Shown: positions 6,456-11,691 of the stretch, in pieces
Layout of the letters: the number at the start of each line of letters is the position of its first letter
Position numbering within the stretch: position 1 is the first letter of the stretch
Assembly (NCBI GenBank): GCA_032907525.1
Contig: JAJJPM010000148.1
Location: 1-11,691, forward strand
Direction: 5' to 3'
Length of the DNA stretch: 11,691 bases
Origin: JAHJQQ01 sp032907525
Lineage (GTDB): Bacteria > Pseudomonadota > Gammaproteobacteria > Thiohalobacterales > Thiohalobacteraceae
Notes under the pieces: generated by a model
Databases searched by the model: none
The model's input: only the letters and a program-made list of their open reading frames with translations
What the model was told of the DNA's origin: nothing
Made by a program: the position numbers and the translations under genes

Positions 6456-6479
6456 CCGCGCCAGCGCGCGCTGGCGCGG
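6456..6479 (-). promoter_or_regulatory. 24-bp palindrome overlapping the coaD ribosome binding site
   Basis: The arms ccgcgccagcg and cgctggcgcgg flank a cg centre, a perfect and very GC-rich palindrome. In the coaD transcript the 3' arm ends within the first two bases of the GGGAGG ribosome binding site, so a folded hairpin would touch the site. No U-run follows, which argues against a terminator for the BON gene. It could also be a protein operator. The rest of the 144-bp gap (6444-6587) shows no convincing promoter. Confidence 0.55.
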
Positions 6480-6587
6480 CTATGGTACCGCAGCCGGCAC
6501 GGCAGGCCGATAGGCGGCGCCGCGGCAGGCGGACAATTGTCGGCGGGCGATCGCTGCGTCGTCGCGGGCGCTGTGCGATGCGGCCGT

Positions 6588-7274
6588 TCACTGCGCGGGC
6601 GCGCCTTTCTCCATGCCCGCGAACTCCGCCTGGCCGCCGACGGTCAGGTGGCTCACCACGCGCGCGACGCCGGCCGTGCTGCGCGCCAGTTCGACGGTGA
6701 GTGCGCGGATATCCTCCGACTCCACATCGCCGGTGAGCGTCACCACGCTGTCCTTGGTGTCGACGTTGATGCCGATGCCGCGGGCGTGCTCGTTGCGCAT
6801 CAGCCGCGTCTTCACCAGGGCGGTGGTCGTCGCGTCGGTCACGGTGCGCGTGAAGCGGTCCAGCTCCGGGAGTCTGCGCTGCAGGGCGCTGGGGTCGAAG
6901 GGCTCGGGATCGATGGCCTGCGGCTGCCGGGTCGTGGCGTCGGGGGCGACCTCCAGGAGCACCTGGACATCCTCGACGCCGCCGGTGTTCTCCGCGATGA
7001 GCGCGGCGAGTTCCCGCTTGATGTCGCTGTCCACGGCGCCGAACAGGTAGGCGACGCGGCGCCGGACGTCGACCTCGATGGGCTGGTCGCTCAGCACGGC
7101 GTTCAGTGCGAAGGTGGTGCTGAGCTGGGATTCCAGCCAGGCGTCCGCCGCGGCCTCCTCGCCGCCCGGCGGGCAGTCCGCCGCCTGCCGGGGTGCGGCC
7201 GCGGCGGTCAGCGGGAATACGGTCAGCAGCAGAGCGGCGATCGCGGCCTGGATGATCAATCGGTGCGTGTGCAT
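6588..7274 (-). CDS. Secreted protein with two BON domains (OsmY-like)
   Basis: The 228-residue protein has a signal peptide (hydrophobic core 7-20, likely cleavage around Ala26-Ala27) and is expected in the periplasm. BON domain 1 spans about 44-110 (IEVDVRRRVAYLFGAVDS, then VEDVQVLLEV). BON domain 2 spans about 146-213 (TTALVKTRLMRNE, GIGINVDTKDSVVTLTGDVESED, GVARVVSHLTV). BON domains are thought to bind phospholipid or envelope components; OsmY is a stress-induced periplasmic chaperone of this class. Domain 1 is more divergent, and a Pro/Asp-rich linker (111-140) joins the two. Cys34 is the only cysteine. A near-perfect AGGAGGT site (plus 7280-7286) fixes the start. It is monocistronic or loosely linked to coaD. 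Which envelope partner it has cannot be told. Confidence 0.85.
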   Translation of the reverse strand: MHTHRLIIQAAIAALLLTVFPLTAAAAPRQAADCPPGGEEAAADAWLESQLSTTFALNAVLSDQPIEVDVRRRVAYLFGAVDSDIKRELAALIAENTGGVEDVQVLLEVAPDATTRQPQAIDPEPFDPSALQRRLPELDRFTRTVTDATTTALVKTRLMRNEHARGIGINVDTKDSVVTLTGDVESEDIRALTVELARSTAGVARVVSHLTVGGQAEFAGMEKGAPAQ

Positions 7275-7413
7275 GTCCCACCTCCTGGGTCGTCGGATGG
7301 ACAGGGACGGTCGGGATGCCCGCCGTATCCTTCGTCCACACGGATCGGCGTGGGAGGCGCGGGGCGTTGGCGGCGGCGGTCGCCAGACGAGAACATCCTG
7401 TCCGTGTTACCAA

Positions 7414-7441
7414 AAACTAGTCCAGGCGGGGGGTGTTTCAA
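7414..7441 (-). promoter_or_regulatory. Candidate leftward promoter for the BON gene
   Basis: On the minus strand TTGAAA (plus 7436-7441, five of six consensus) and TAGTTT (plus 7414-7419, three of six) are 16 bases apart. This is the most A/T-rich spot of the spacer. The -35 reads CTTGAAA, as in sigma-32 promoters, but no CCCCAT-type -10 sits at the right distance. The leader would be about 130 bases, which is long. Confidence 0.3.
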
Positions 7442-7517
7442 GCGCAGGCGCACTGCGGGATAGGCGCCGCCTCCGGGCTGCGCCGGCCGGCACCGGGCGC
7501 GTCCCGTGCGCCGCGCC

Positions 7518-7547
7518 TCGACGCCCCGGCCCGCCTCTGGCTACACT
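7518..7547 (+). promoter_or_regulatory. Candidate sigma-70 promoter for the YqhA gene
   Basis: TCGACG (7518-7523, four of six) and TACACT (7542-7547, four of six, preceded by tggc) are separated by 18 bases. Transcription would begin near 7554, giving a leader of about 26 bases before ATG 7580. Confidence 0.4.
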
Positions 7548-7579
7548 AGCCGCCCCCAGAATCCCCCGGATACGGCCTC

Positions 7580-8098
7580 ATGAAGAACGTCGAGAAGCAC
7601 TTGGAATCGCTGGTGTTCGGCAGCCGCTGGCTGCTGGCGCCGTTCTATCTCGGACTGGTGCTGGCCATGGGCCTGCTGCTGGTCAAGTTCGGCAAGGAGT
7701 TCATGATACTGCTGCCGACGGTGCTGACCGGCACCGGCAGCGAGGTGATCATCGCGGTGCTGTCGCTGGTGGACGTGGTGATGGTGGCCAATCTGCTGCT
7801 GATCATCACCCTGGCGGGCTACGAGAACTTCGTCTCCAAGATCGAGACCGACGACCACGAGGACCGCCCGTCGTGGATGGGGCACGTCACCTTCGGCGAC
7901 CTCAAGATCAAGCTGATCGGCTCCATCGTGGCGATCTCCGGTATCGAGCTGCTGAAGGCCTTCATGAACGTGCACACCCTCACCAACGAGCAGCTGGGCT
8001 GGAAGGTCGGCCTGCACCTGACCTTCGTAGTCTCCGGCGTGCTGTTCGCGGTGATGGACCGCCTCGGCCACGCCGGGCGCCAGCACGCCGCCAAGTGA
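7580..8098 (+). CDS. YqhA / UPF0114 family inner-membrane protein
   Basis: The 172-residue protein fits UPF0114 (TIGR00645, E. coli YqhA): an N-terminal KHLESLVFGSRWLLAPFYLGL motif (6-26), four predicted membrane helices at about 17-37, 54-80, 109-129 and 142-160, and a polar loop (YENFVSKIETDD, 81-92) after helix 2. LKIKLIGSIVAISGIELLKAFM (108-129) is also characteristic. The molecular role of the family is not established. The ATG at 7580 has only a weak GGA upstream. It is followed after 52 bases by the spermidine-synthase-like gene on the same strand, with no clear terminator between, so they may be cotranscribed. Confidence 0.9.
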   Translation: MKNVEKHLESLVFGSRWLLAPFYLGLVLAMGLLLVKFGKEFMILLPTVLTGTGSEVIIAVLSLVDVVMVANLLLIITLAGYENFVSKIETDDHEDRPSWMGHVTFGDLKIKLIGSIVAISGIELLKAFMNVHTLTNEQLGWKVGLHLTFVVSGVLFAVMDRLGHAGRQHAAK

Positions 8099-8150
8099 CC
8101 GCCCCGCGACCGGTACGCGGCCTCTTCCTCCCTTGCCGGCAGGCTGTCGC

Positions 8151-8831
8151 ATGACACCCTGGATCCTCCTCGATACCGCCCGCATCCCCGGCCGTGCGCC
8201 GGGGGAGCTGCGCCTGTACCGGCGCGGCGGCGAGTTCTCCATCAAGGCCGGCCACTGCGAGCTCATGAACAGCCGTGTCCACGGCTCGGAGGATGCCCTG
8301 GCCGCGCTCGGCTGCGGTCGTGTGAGCGGCCGGGCGCGGCCGCGGGTGCTGATCGGTGGCCTGGGTATGGGCTACACGCTGGCCGCGGCGCTGGCACAGC
8401 TCGGCGAGGCGGCCGAAGTGGTGGTGGCCGAGCTGGTACCGGCGGTGGTGGCGTGGAACCGCGGTCCGCTGGCGGACCTGGCCGGCCGCCCGCTCGACGA
8501 CCCGCGGGTGCAGGTGCGCGAACAGGACGTCGGCCTGGTCATGCGCGCCGAACGGGCCGGGTTCGACGCCATCCTGCTGGACGTCGACAACGGCCCCGAA
8601 GGCCTGACACGCCAGGCCAACGACTGGCTGTACGGCCTGGAGGGCCTGGACGCGGCCTATGCGGCGCTGCGGCCGGGCGGGGTGCTGGCGGTGTGGTCGG
8701 CCGGGCCGGAGCCCGCGTTCACGCAGCGCCTGCGCAAGATCGGCTTCGCGGTGGAGGAGGCGCGGGTGCGCGCGCACGCCGGGAAGCGCGGCGCGCGGCA
8801 CCTCATCTGGCTGGCCGCGCGCGCCGCCTGA
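8151..8831 (+). CDS. Spermidine-synthase-fold protein (SAM-binding Rossmann domain)
   Basis: The 226-residue protein has the class I methyltransferase/aminopropyltransferase core. VLIGGLGMGYTLAAAL (66-81) is motif I, VVVAELVPAVV (90-100) gives acidic Glu94 at the end of beta-2, VREQDV (122-127) follows, FDAILLDVDNGPEG (138-151) is the beta-4 motif with Asp144 and Asp146, and LRPGGVLAVWS (173-183) follows. It resembles short spermidine-synthase-like proteins, but the N-terminal beta domain is only about 60 residues. The usual SpeE substrate signature is replaced by CELMNSRVHGSEDALAALGC (36-55), so polyamine synthesis should not be assumed. ATG 8151 is preferred to an upstream TTG at 8133 and has an AGG seven bases ahead. 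It ends 19 bases from the convergent EAL-HDOD gene. Confidence 0.75.
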   Translation: MTPWILLDTARIPGRAPGELRLYRRGGEFSIKAGHCELMNSRVHGSEDALAALGCGRVSGRARPRVLIGGLGMGYTLAAALAQLGEAAEVVVAELVPAVVAWNRGPLADLAGRPLDDPRVQVREQDVGLVMRAERAGFDAILLDVDNGPEGLTRQANDWLYGLEGLDAAYAALRPGGVLAVWSAGPEPAFTQRLRKIGFAVEEARVRAHAGKRGARHLIWLAARAA

Positions 8832-8832
8832 G

Positions 8833-8850
8833 CCGGCCGCAGCGGGCCGG
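8833..8850. terminator. Possible bidirectional hairpin between convergent genes
   Basis: ccggcc (8833-8838) and ggccgg (8845-8850) form a 6-bp GC stem with a gcagcg loop, filling the 19-bp gap between two converging stop codons. No T-run follows on either side, so it is at best a weak intrinsic terminator. Confidence 0.35.
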
Positions 8851-10068
8851 TCATCCGGTCAGGGTGTTCGCCGACTGATCCGCCCAGTACGTCGCGGCGA
8901 GGTAGGTGTCGGTCATCTCGGCCGCGCCCAGCCGGTCGAAACGCGCCTCTCCGAAGCGGCCGTGCTCGTAGGCCACGGCGCAGGCGAGCGCCTCGCCGTA
9001 GGGACCTTCCTGCCTGAGCAGCGCGTTGCGGATGTCGTCGGTGAACGGCAGGGTGTCGAGAATGGTCTCCAGCGGCGCGTCGATCAGCGCCTCCAGCAGC
9101 GAGAACAGACCGACGGTGAAATAGGCATCGGGCTGCGGACGCCGGGCGCGCTGCGCGAGCAGTTCGCACATCCTGGCGCGCTGCATGGCCTGGTTCACCA
9201 GTGCGGCCGGCTTGTCATCGAGGCCCGCGACCACCAGCAGGCTCACCCAGGTGCGGATGGCGCGGGTGCCGAGATAGATGACCGCCTGGCGGATGGATTC
9301 GATCTTCTTCGGCAGGGCGAAGAACGCCGAATTGATGTAGCGCAGCAGCTTGTAGCTCAGGGCGACGTCCTGCGCGACGAGCCGCTCGATGTCGCCGGCG
9401 TCGGCCTGCGGGTCCTGCAGGCGGGCGAGCAGCCGCAGGACGGCGAGCCGGTTGGGTGGCGGCTGCCGTCCCTGCACGATATGCGGCCTGGACAGGAAAT
9501 AGCCCTGGAAATAGTCGAAGCCGAGCTCCCGGCAGTAGTCGAAATCCTCGCGCGTCTCGATCTTTTCGGCGACGAGCTTGACGTCGTGACGGCGCAGCAG
9601 GGCGACCTGCGCCTGGAGTTCCTCACGCGGGACCGACATGAGATCGATCTTGACGATGTGCGCCAGCTCCAGCAGCACCCGCCGCTCCTCCTTGAAGACG
9701 AAATCGTCGAGGGCCATCCGGTATCCCCGGTCGGCGAGCTCCCGCAGGCAGGACAGGACCTCGGCATCGGGTTCGATATCCTCGAGGATCTCGAGCACCA
9801 CACGGTCCTGCGGGAAGGGCAGCGGCGTCCGGGCGGTGACGAAGCTGCGCGTCAGATTGATGAAGGCGGGCTGATTGCCGACGATCCGGTCCAGGCCGAT
9901 CTCGATGAAGGCGTTGACGATGACCTGGGAGGTCGCGCGGTCACCGTCGAAGGGGACGTCGGTGCGGGCGGCCTGATTCAGGCTGCCGCTGCGGAACAGG
10001 AGTTCGTAGGCGTAGACCTCGAGATCGCGGTCGAAGATGGGCTGTCGCCCGATGTAGACGTCCTGCAT
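8851..10068 (-). CDS. EAL-HDOD signalling protein (YuxH/CdgJ-like)
   Basis: The 405-residue protein has an N-terminal EAL-type domain (about 4-195) and a C-terminal HDOD domain (about 200-395). The start motif VYIGRQPIFDRDLEVYAYELLFR is typical of this class. EAL positions that can be matched: Glu22 (YELL replaces EALL), Asn71, Glu93/Glu96, Asp121-Asp122, Lys140-Asp142, Glu168 and Gln188. However, loop 6, normally DFGTGYSS, reads DFVFKEER, so c-di-GMP hydrolysis is doubtful and a binding or scaffold role is more likely, as for other EAL-HDOD proteins. HDOD features include VAQDVALSYKLLRYINSAFF (231-250) and IRQAVIYLGTRAIRTW (259-274). ATG 10068 is chosen over GTG 10089 because the conserved domain begins at once after it; the extra seven residues match nothing. 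Confidence 0.9.
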   Translation of the reverse strand: MQDVYIGRQPIFDRDLEVYAYELLFRSGSLNQAARTDVPFDGDRATSQVIVNAFIEIGLDRIVGNQPAFINLTRSFVTARTPLPFPQDRVVLEILEDIEPDAEVLSCLRELADRGYRMALDDFVFKEERRVLLELAHIVKIDLMSVPREELQAQVALLRRHDVKLVAEKIETREDFDYCRELGFDYFQGYFLSRPHIVQGRQPPPNRLAVLRLLARLQDPQADAGDIERLVAQDVALSYKLLRYINSAFFALPKKIESIRQAVIYLGTRAIRTWVSLLVVAGLDDKPAALVNQAMQRARMCELLAQRARRPQPDAYFTVGLFSLLEALIDAPLETILDTLPFTDDIRNALLRQEGPYGEALACAVAYEHGRFGEARFDRLGAAEMTDTYLAATYWADQSANTLTG

Positions 10069-10096
10069 ATGCTGTTCGCCCGCGGTCACGGCCCCG

Positions 10097-10118
10097 GAAT
10101 GTTATATTATTGAAACAT
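10097..10118 (-). promoter_or_regulatory. AT-rich island, possible -10 region for the EAL-HDOD gene
   Basis: A 22-base A/T-rich patch stands out in GC-rich surroundings. On the minus strand it offers TATAAC (plus 10101-10106) and TAATAT (plus 10104-10109). A start near 10094 would give a leader of about 26 bases to ATG 10068 and would leave GTG 10089 almost without a leader. No good -35 is seen at 16-18 bases. It could also serve the desaturase on the other strand (TATATT, TATTAT). Confidence 0.35.
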
Positions 10119-10153
10119 CTGATCTTCCTGGATCGTGTCGCGGTCCTCAGCGC

Positions 10154-10180
10154 TTATCGGCGCAGGCCCCGATTACCTGA
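10154..10180 (-). promoter_or_regulatory. Candidate sigma-28 (FliA) promoter for the EAL-HDOD gene
   Basis: On the minus strand GCCGATAA (plus 10154-10161) matches the FliA -10 consensus at eight of eight positions. Eleven bases upstream is TCAGGTAA (plus 10173-10180), which matches TAAAGTTT at only four of eight. Transcription would start near 10147, with a leader of about 80 bases. A flagellar-class promoter would suit a c-di-GMP-related gene, but no flagellar gene is in the window. Confidence 0.3.
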
Positions 10181-10219
10181 GCGCCGGCGTCGGTCGTGCC
10201 CGGCGGGGCCCGGAAGTTG

Positions 10220-10228
10220 TGCTAGAGT
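10220..10228 (+). promoter_or_regulatory. Candidate extended -10 promoter for the desaturase
   Basis: TGC followed by TAGAGT is an extended -10 element (four of six in the hexamer). No -35 hexamer is evident, as is tolerated for this type. A start near 10235 gives a leader of about 40 bases to ATG 10276. I see no convincing DesT- or FabR-like operator palindrome. Confidence 0.4.
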
Positions 10229-10275
10229 GTGAGGCGCGGTACATCCCCGATGTCTCCAGTGAGCTGCATCCCCCA

Positions 10276-11481
10276 ATGATCGATTCCCTGCTGTCCTTCG
10301 CCGGGCAAGGCCTGGTCCCGTTGCCCTGGTGGGGCTACGTCGCCGTCGTTCTGGCCCTGACCCATGTCACCATCGTGAGCGTGACGGTGTTCCTGCACCG
10401 GCACCAGGCCCACCGGGCGCTGGAACTGCATCCGGCGGTGAGTCATTTCTTCCGCTTCTGGCTGTGGCTGACGACCGGCATGGTCACCGCCGAGTGGGTG
10501 TCCATTCACCGCAAGCACCATGCGCGCTGCGAGACCGGGGAGGATCCGCACAGTCCGAAGATCCTCGGCATCGGTACGGTGCTGTGGCAGGGCGCGGAAC
10601 TCTACCGCAAGGCCGCGGCCGACCGCGGGCTGGTGGAGAAGTACCGCCATGGCACGCCCGACGACTGGATCGAGCGCCGGCTGTACAGCGCGCGCCCCGG
10701 CCTGGGCATCGCCCTCATGGCGCTGGTCGACGTGGCGCTGTTCGGTGTGCTGGGGCTGAGCGTCTGGGCGGTGCAGATGGTATGGATCCCCTTCTTCGCC
10801 GCCGGCGTGATCAACGGCCTGGGCCACTGGTGGGGCTACCGCAACTTCGAGAGCCGCGACATGTCGACCAACATCGCGCCGCTCGGCATCCTCATCGGCG
10901 GCGAGGAGCTGCACAACAACCATCACGCCTTCCCGAGCTCGGCCAAGCTGTCGGTGCGCTGGTGGGAGTTCGACATCGGCTGGTTCTACATCCGCCTGCT
11001 GGAACTGCTGCGGCTGGCGCGCGTGAAGAAGGTCAACCGCCGCCCGATGATCGTCGCCGGCAAGCAGCGCGTGGATATGGACACGGTGCGCGCCGTGGTC
11101 CTGAATCCGCTGCACGTCATGGCGCACTATGCGCGCGCCGTGATCCTGCCGGTGCTGCGCGAGGAGTGGCGCTGCGGCGACGGTTCCTGCCGACGCCTGT
11201 TCCGCCAGACCCGCTGGCTGCTGGTGCGCGAGTCGAGCCTGATGGACACATCGGCGCTGCAGCGCCTGCAGCGCGTGCTGGACATGCATCAGCGCCTGAA
11301 GCTGGTGTATCAGTTCCGCGAGCAGCTGCAGGTGGTGTGGAGCCGGCGCGCCGAGAGCCAGGAACAGCTGCGCCAGGCCCTGAACGACTGGTGCCAGCGC
11401 GCCGAGGCCACCGGCGTCCGTGCGCTGGAGGACTTCGCCCGCCGCCTGCGCGGCTACAGCGTGCCGGCGGCGTGGGTGTGA
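10276..11481 (+). CDS. desA: DesA-type fatty acid desaturase
   Basis: Integral membrane di-iron acyl desaturase of 401 residues. The three histidine boxes are HRHQAH (41-46), HRKHH (78-82) and HNNHH (213-217); an extra GHWW (His184) precedes box 3, as in the stearoyl-CoA/Delta-9 class. Hydrophobic segments lie at about 17-40, 58-72, 143-165 and 167-183. WIPFFAAGVINGLGH and STNIAPLGILIGGEELHNNHH are close to Pseudomonas DesA, which desaturates acyl chains of phospholipids; sequence and length agree with that family from memory. The last ~100 residues (about 300-401) are soluble, helical and unlike other desaturases. They resemble the C-terminal part of ISL3-family transposases. ATG 10276 is chosen: a GTG at 10135 would add 47 residues with no family match. 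The Shine-Dalgarno is weak. The gene is transcribed alone, divergently from the EAL-HDOD gene. Confidence 0.92.
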   Translation: MIDSLLSFAGQGLVPLPWWGYVAVVLALTHVTIVSVTVFLHRHQAHRALELHPAVSHFFRFWLWLTTGMVTAEWVSIHRKHHARCETGEDPHSPKILGIGTVLWQGAELYRKAAADRGLVEKYRHGTPDDWIERRLYSARPGLGIALMALVDVALFGVLGLSVWAVQMVWIPFFAAGVINGLGHWWGYRNFESRDMSTNIAPLGILIGGEELHNNHHAFPSSAKLSVRWWEFDIGWFYIRLLELLRLARVKKVNRRPMIVAGKQRVDMDTVRAVVLNPLHVMAHYARAVILPVLREEWRCGDGSCRRLFRQTRWLLVRESSLMDTSALQRLQRVLDMHQRLKLVYQFREQLQVVWSRRAESQEQLRQALNDWCQRAEATGVRALEDFARRLRGYSVPAAWV

Positions 11482-11490
11482 AACCCGTAC

Positions 11491-11664
11491 TTCTACCGCA
11501 AAGGACGCAAAGGCGCACAAAGGAAAACCTATATAGCCACGAAATCCACGAAACCCACGAAAGCTAATGGGTGTAAACATAAGTCCTTTTCGTGGGTTTC
11601 GTGGATTTCGTGGCCATCATGTTTTCGATGTTCTTTGCGCGGCTTTGCGTCCTTTGCGGTAGAA
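11491..11664. repeat. Large nested inverted repeat, outer arms 22 bp
   Basis: The outer arms are perfect over 22 bp: 11491-11512 reads as the reverse complement of 11643-11664, beginning ttctaccgcaaagg. Next to them both sides carry related but imperfect sequence (gcgcacaaaggaaaac on the left, gttttcgatgttctttgcgc on the right). The arms are built from short units (cgcaaagga/cgcaaagg). The element starts 9 bases after the desaturase stop and could fold into a cruciform or a long RNA hairpin. It has no coding capacity. Confidence 0.92.
11536..11614. repeat. Inner inverted repeat, 27-bp perfect arms built of ccacgaaa units
   Basis: 11536-11562 is the exact reverse complement of 11588-11614, around a 25-base A/T-richer spacer. 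Each arm contains three 9-base tandem units (ccacgaaat, ccacgaaac, ccacgaaa). The first 18 bases are identical to 1481-1498. It sits inside the outer inverted repeat, giving a nested stem. Confidence 0.95.
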
Positions 11665-11680
11665 GTTGATTCATCCAACA

Positions 11681-11691
11681 AAAAACCCGGC
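11681..11691 (-). terminator. Right-edge partial terminator of a leftward gene outside the window
   Basis: On the minus strand the window opens with gccggg followed by six T. This looks like the 3' arm and U-run of an intrinsic terminator whose 5' arm lies beyond the edge. It implies a leftward gene converging on the desaturase. The other arm cannot be seen. Confidence 0.4.

Larger units (their letters stand above)
7275..7579. other. 305-bp divergent intergenic region
   Basis: This spacer separates the leftward BON gene from the rightward YqhA gene and must hold both promoters. It contains the BON ribosome binding site (7280-7286), an A/T-richer patch near 7405-7445 with a possible leftward promoter, a bulged stem at 7490-7509 (gcac.ggg with ccc.gtgc), and a possible rightward promoter at 7518-7547. 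No convincing small ORF, tRNA or repeat is seen. Confidence 0.7.

Noticed and set aside
7411..7441. Sigma-32 heat-shock promoter for the BON gene
   Set aside because: CTTGAAA matches the -35, but the C-run begins only two bases later and no CCCCAT-type -10 lies at a correct distance.
10069..10089. GTG start adding seven residues to the EAL-HDOD protein
   Set aside because: The conserved domain starts right after ATG 10068, and a likely start of transcription would leave almost no leader for the GTG.
10135..10275. 47-residue N-terminal extension of the desaturase from a GTG start
   Set aside because: It matches nothing in the family, spans a candidate promoter, and ATG 10276 gives the normal length.
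11536..11614. CRISPR or attachment site in the ccacgaaa repeats
   Set aside because: Units are 9 bases, adjacent and inverted, with no spacers, integrase or tRNA nearby.

Overview
The window is high-GC, densely packed chromosomal DNA that reads as a gammaproteobacterium. The best clue is the small 2[4Fe-4S] ferredoxin at 5656-5916, which is very close to the Allochromatium vinosum protein as I remember it. The order mutM / ggt / ferredoxin / coaD also resembles the Pseudomonas aeruginosa PA0357-PA0363 neighbourhood (from memory). A Chromatiales-like or related gammaproteobacterium is my best guess; the species cannot be named. No phage, plasmid, transposase, CRISPR or defence genes are visible. 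The unusual content is in intergenic repeats and in a few protein oddities.

Layout, left to right. 1-55 is a perfect tandem heptamer array ending four bases before mutM. mutM (+) overlaps a second + gene by an ATGA junction. That second gene encodes a full-length relative of the cytochrome bc1 Rieske subunit which has lost all four cluster ligands but kept the two disulfide cysteines. A 92-bp gap (1475-1566) carries three repeat-like pieces. From 7274 down to 1567 everything is on the minus strand: a secreted two-BON-domain protein, coaD, the ferredoxin, gamma-glutamyltransferase, a class II aldolase/short-chain dehydrogenase fusion and a DUF2784 membrane protein. The last five have gaps of 50 bp or less, or overlap, so they look like one operon.

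A 305-bp divergent spacer (7275-7579) separates that block from two + genes, a YqhA/UPF0114 membrane protein and a spermidine-synthase-fold protein. These converge, with a 19-bp gap, on a minus-strand EAL-HDOD signalling gene. A 207-bp divergent spacer with candidate promoters follows, then a + strand DesA-type fatty acid desaturase. The window ends in a large nested inverted repeat (11491-11664) that shares an 18-bp unit with the gap after the Rieske-like gene. At the right edge is half of a probable terminator for a leftward gene outside the window.

Functionally this is mostly housekeeping: base excision repair, CoA synthesis, an iron-sulfur electron carrier, periplasmic glutathione turnover, a sugar-phosphate aldolase with coupled aldehyde oxidation or reduction, c-di-GMP-type signalling and membrane lipid desaturation. 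I see no clearly new multi-gene system. The most interesting items are the cluster-less Rieske protein, the transposase-like tail of the desaturase, the nested repeat family, and a perfect match to the flagellar sigma-28 -10 element upstream of the EAL-HDOD gene.
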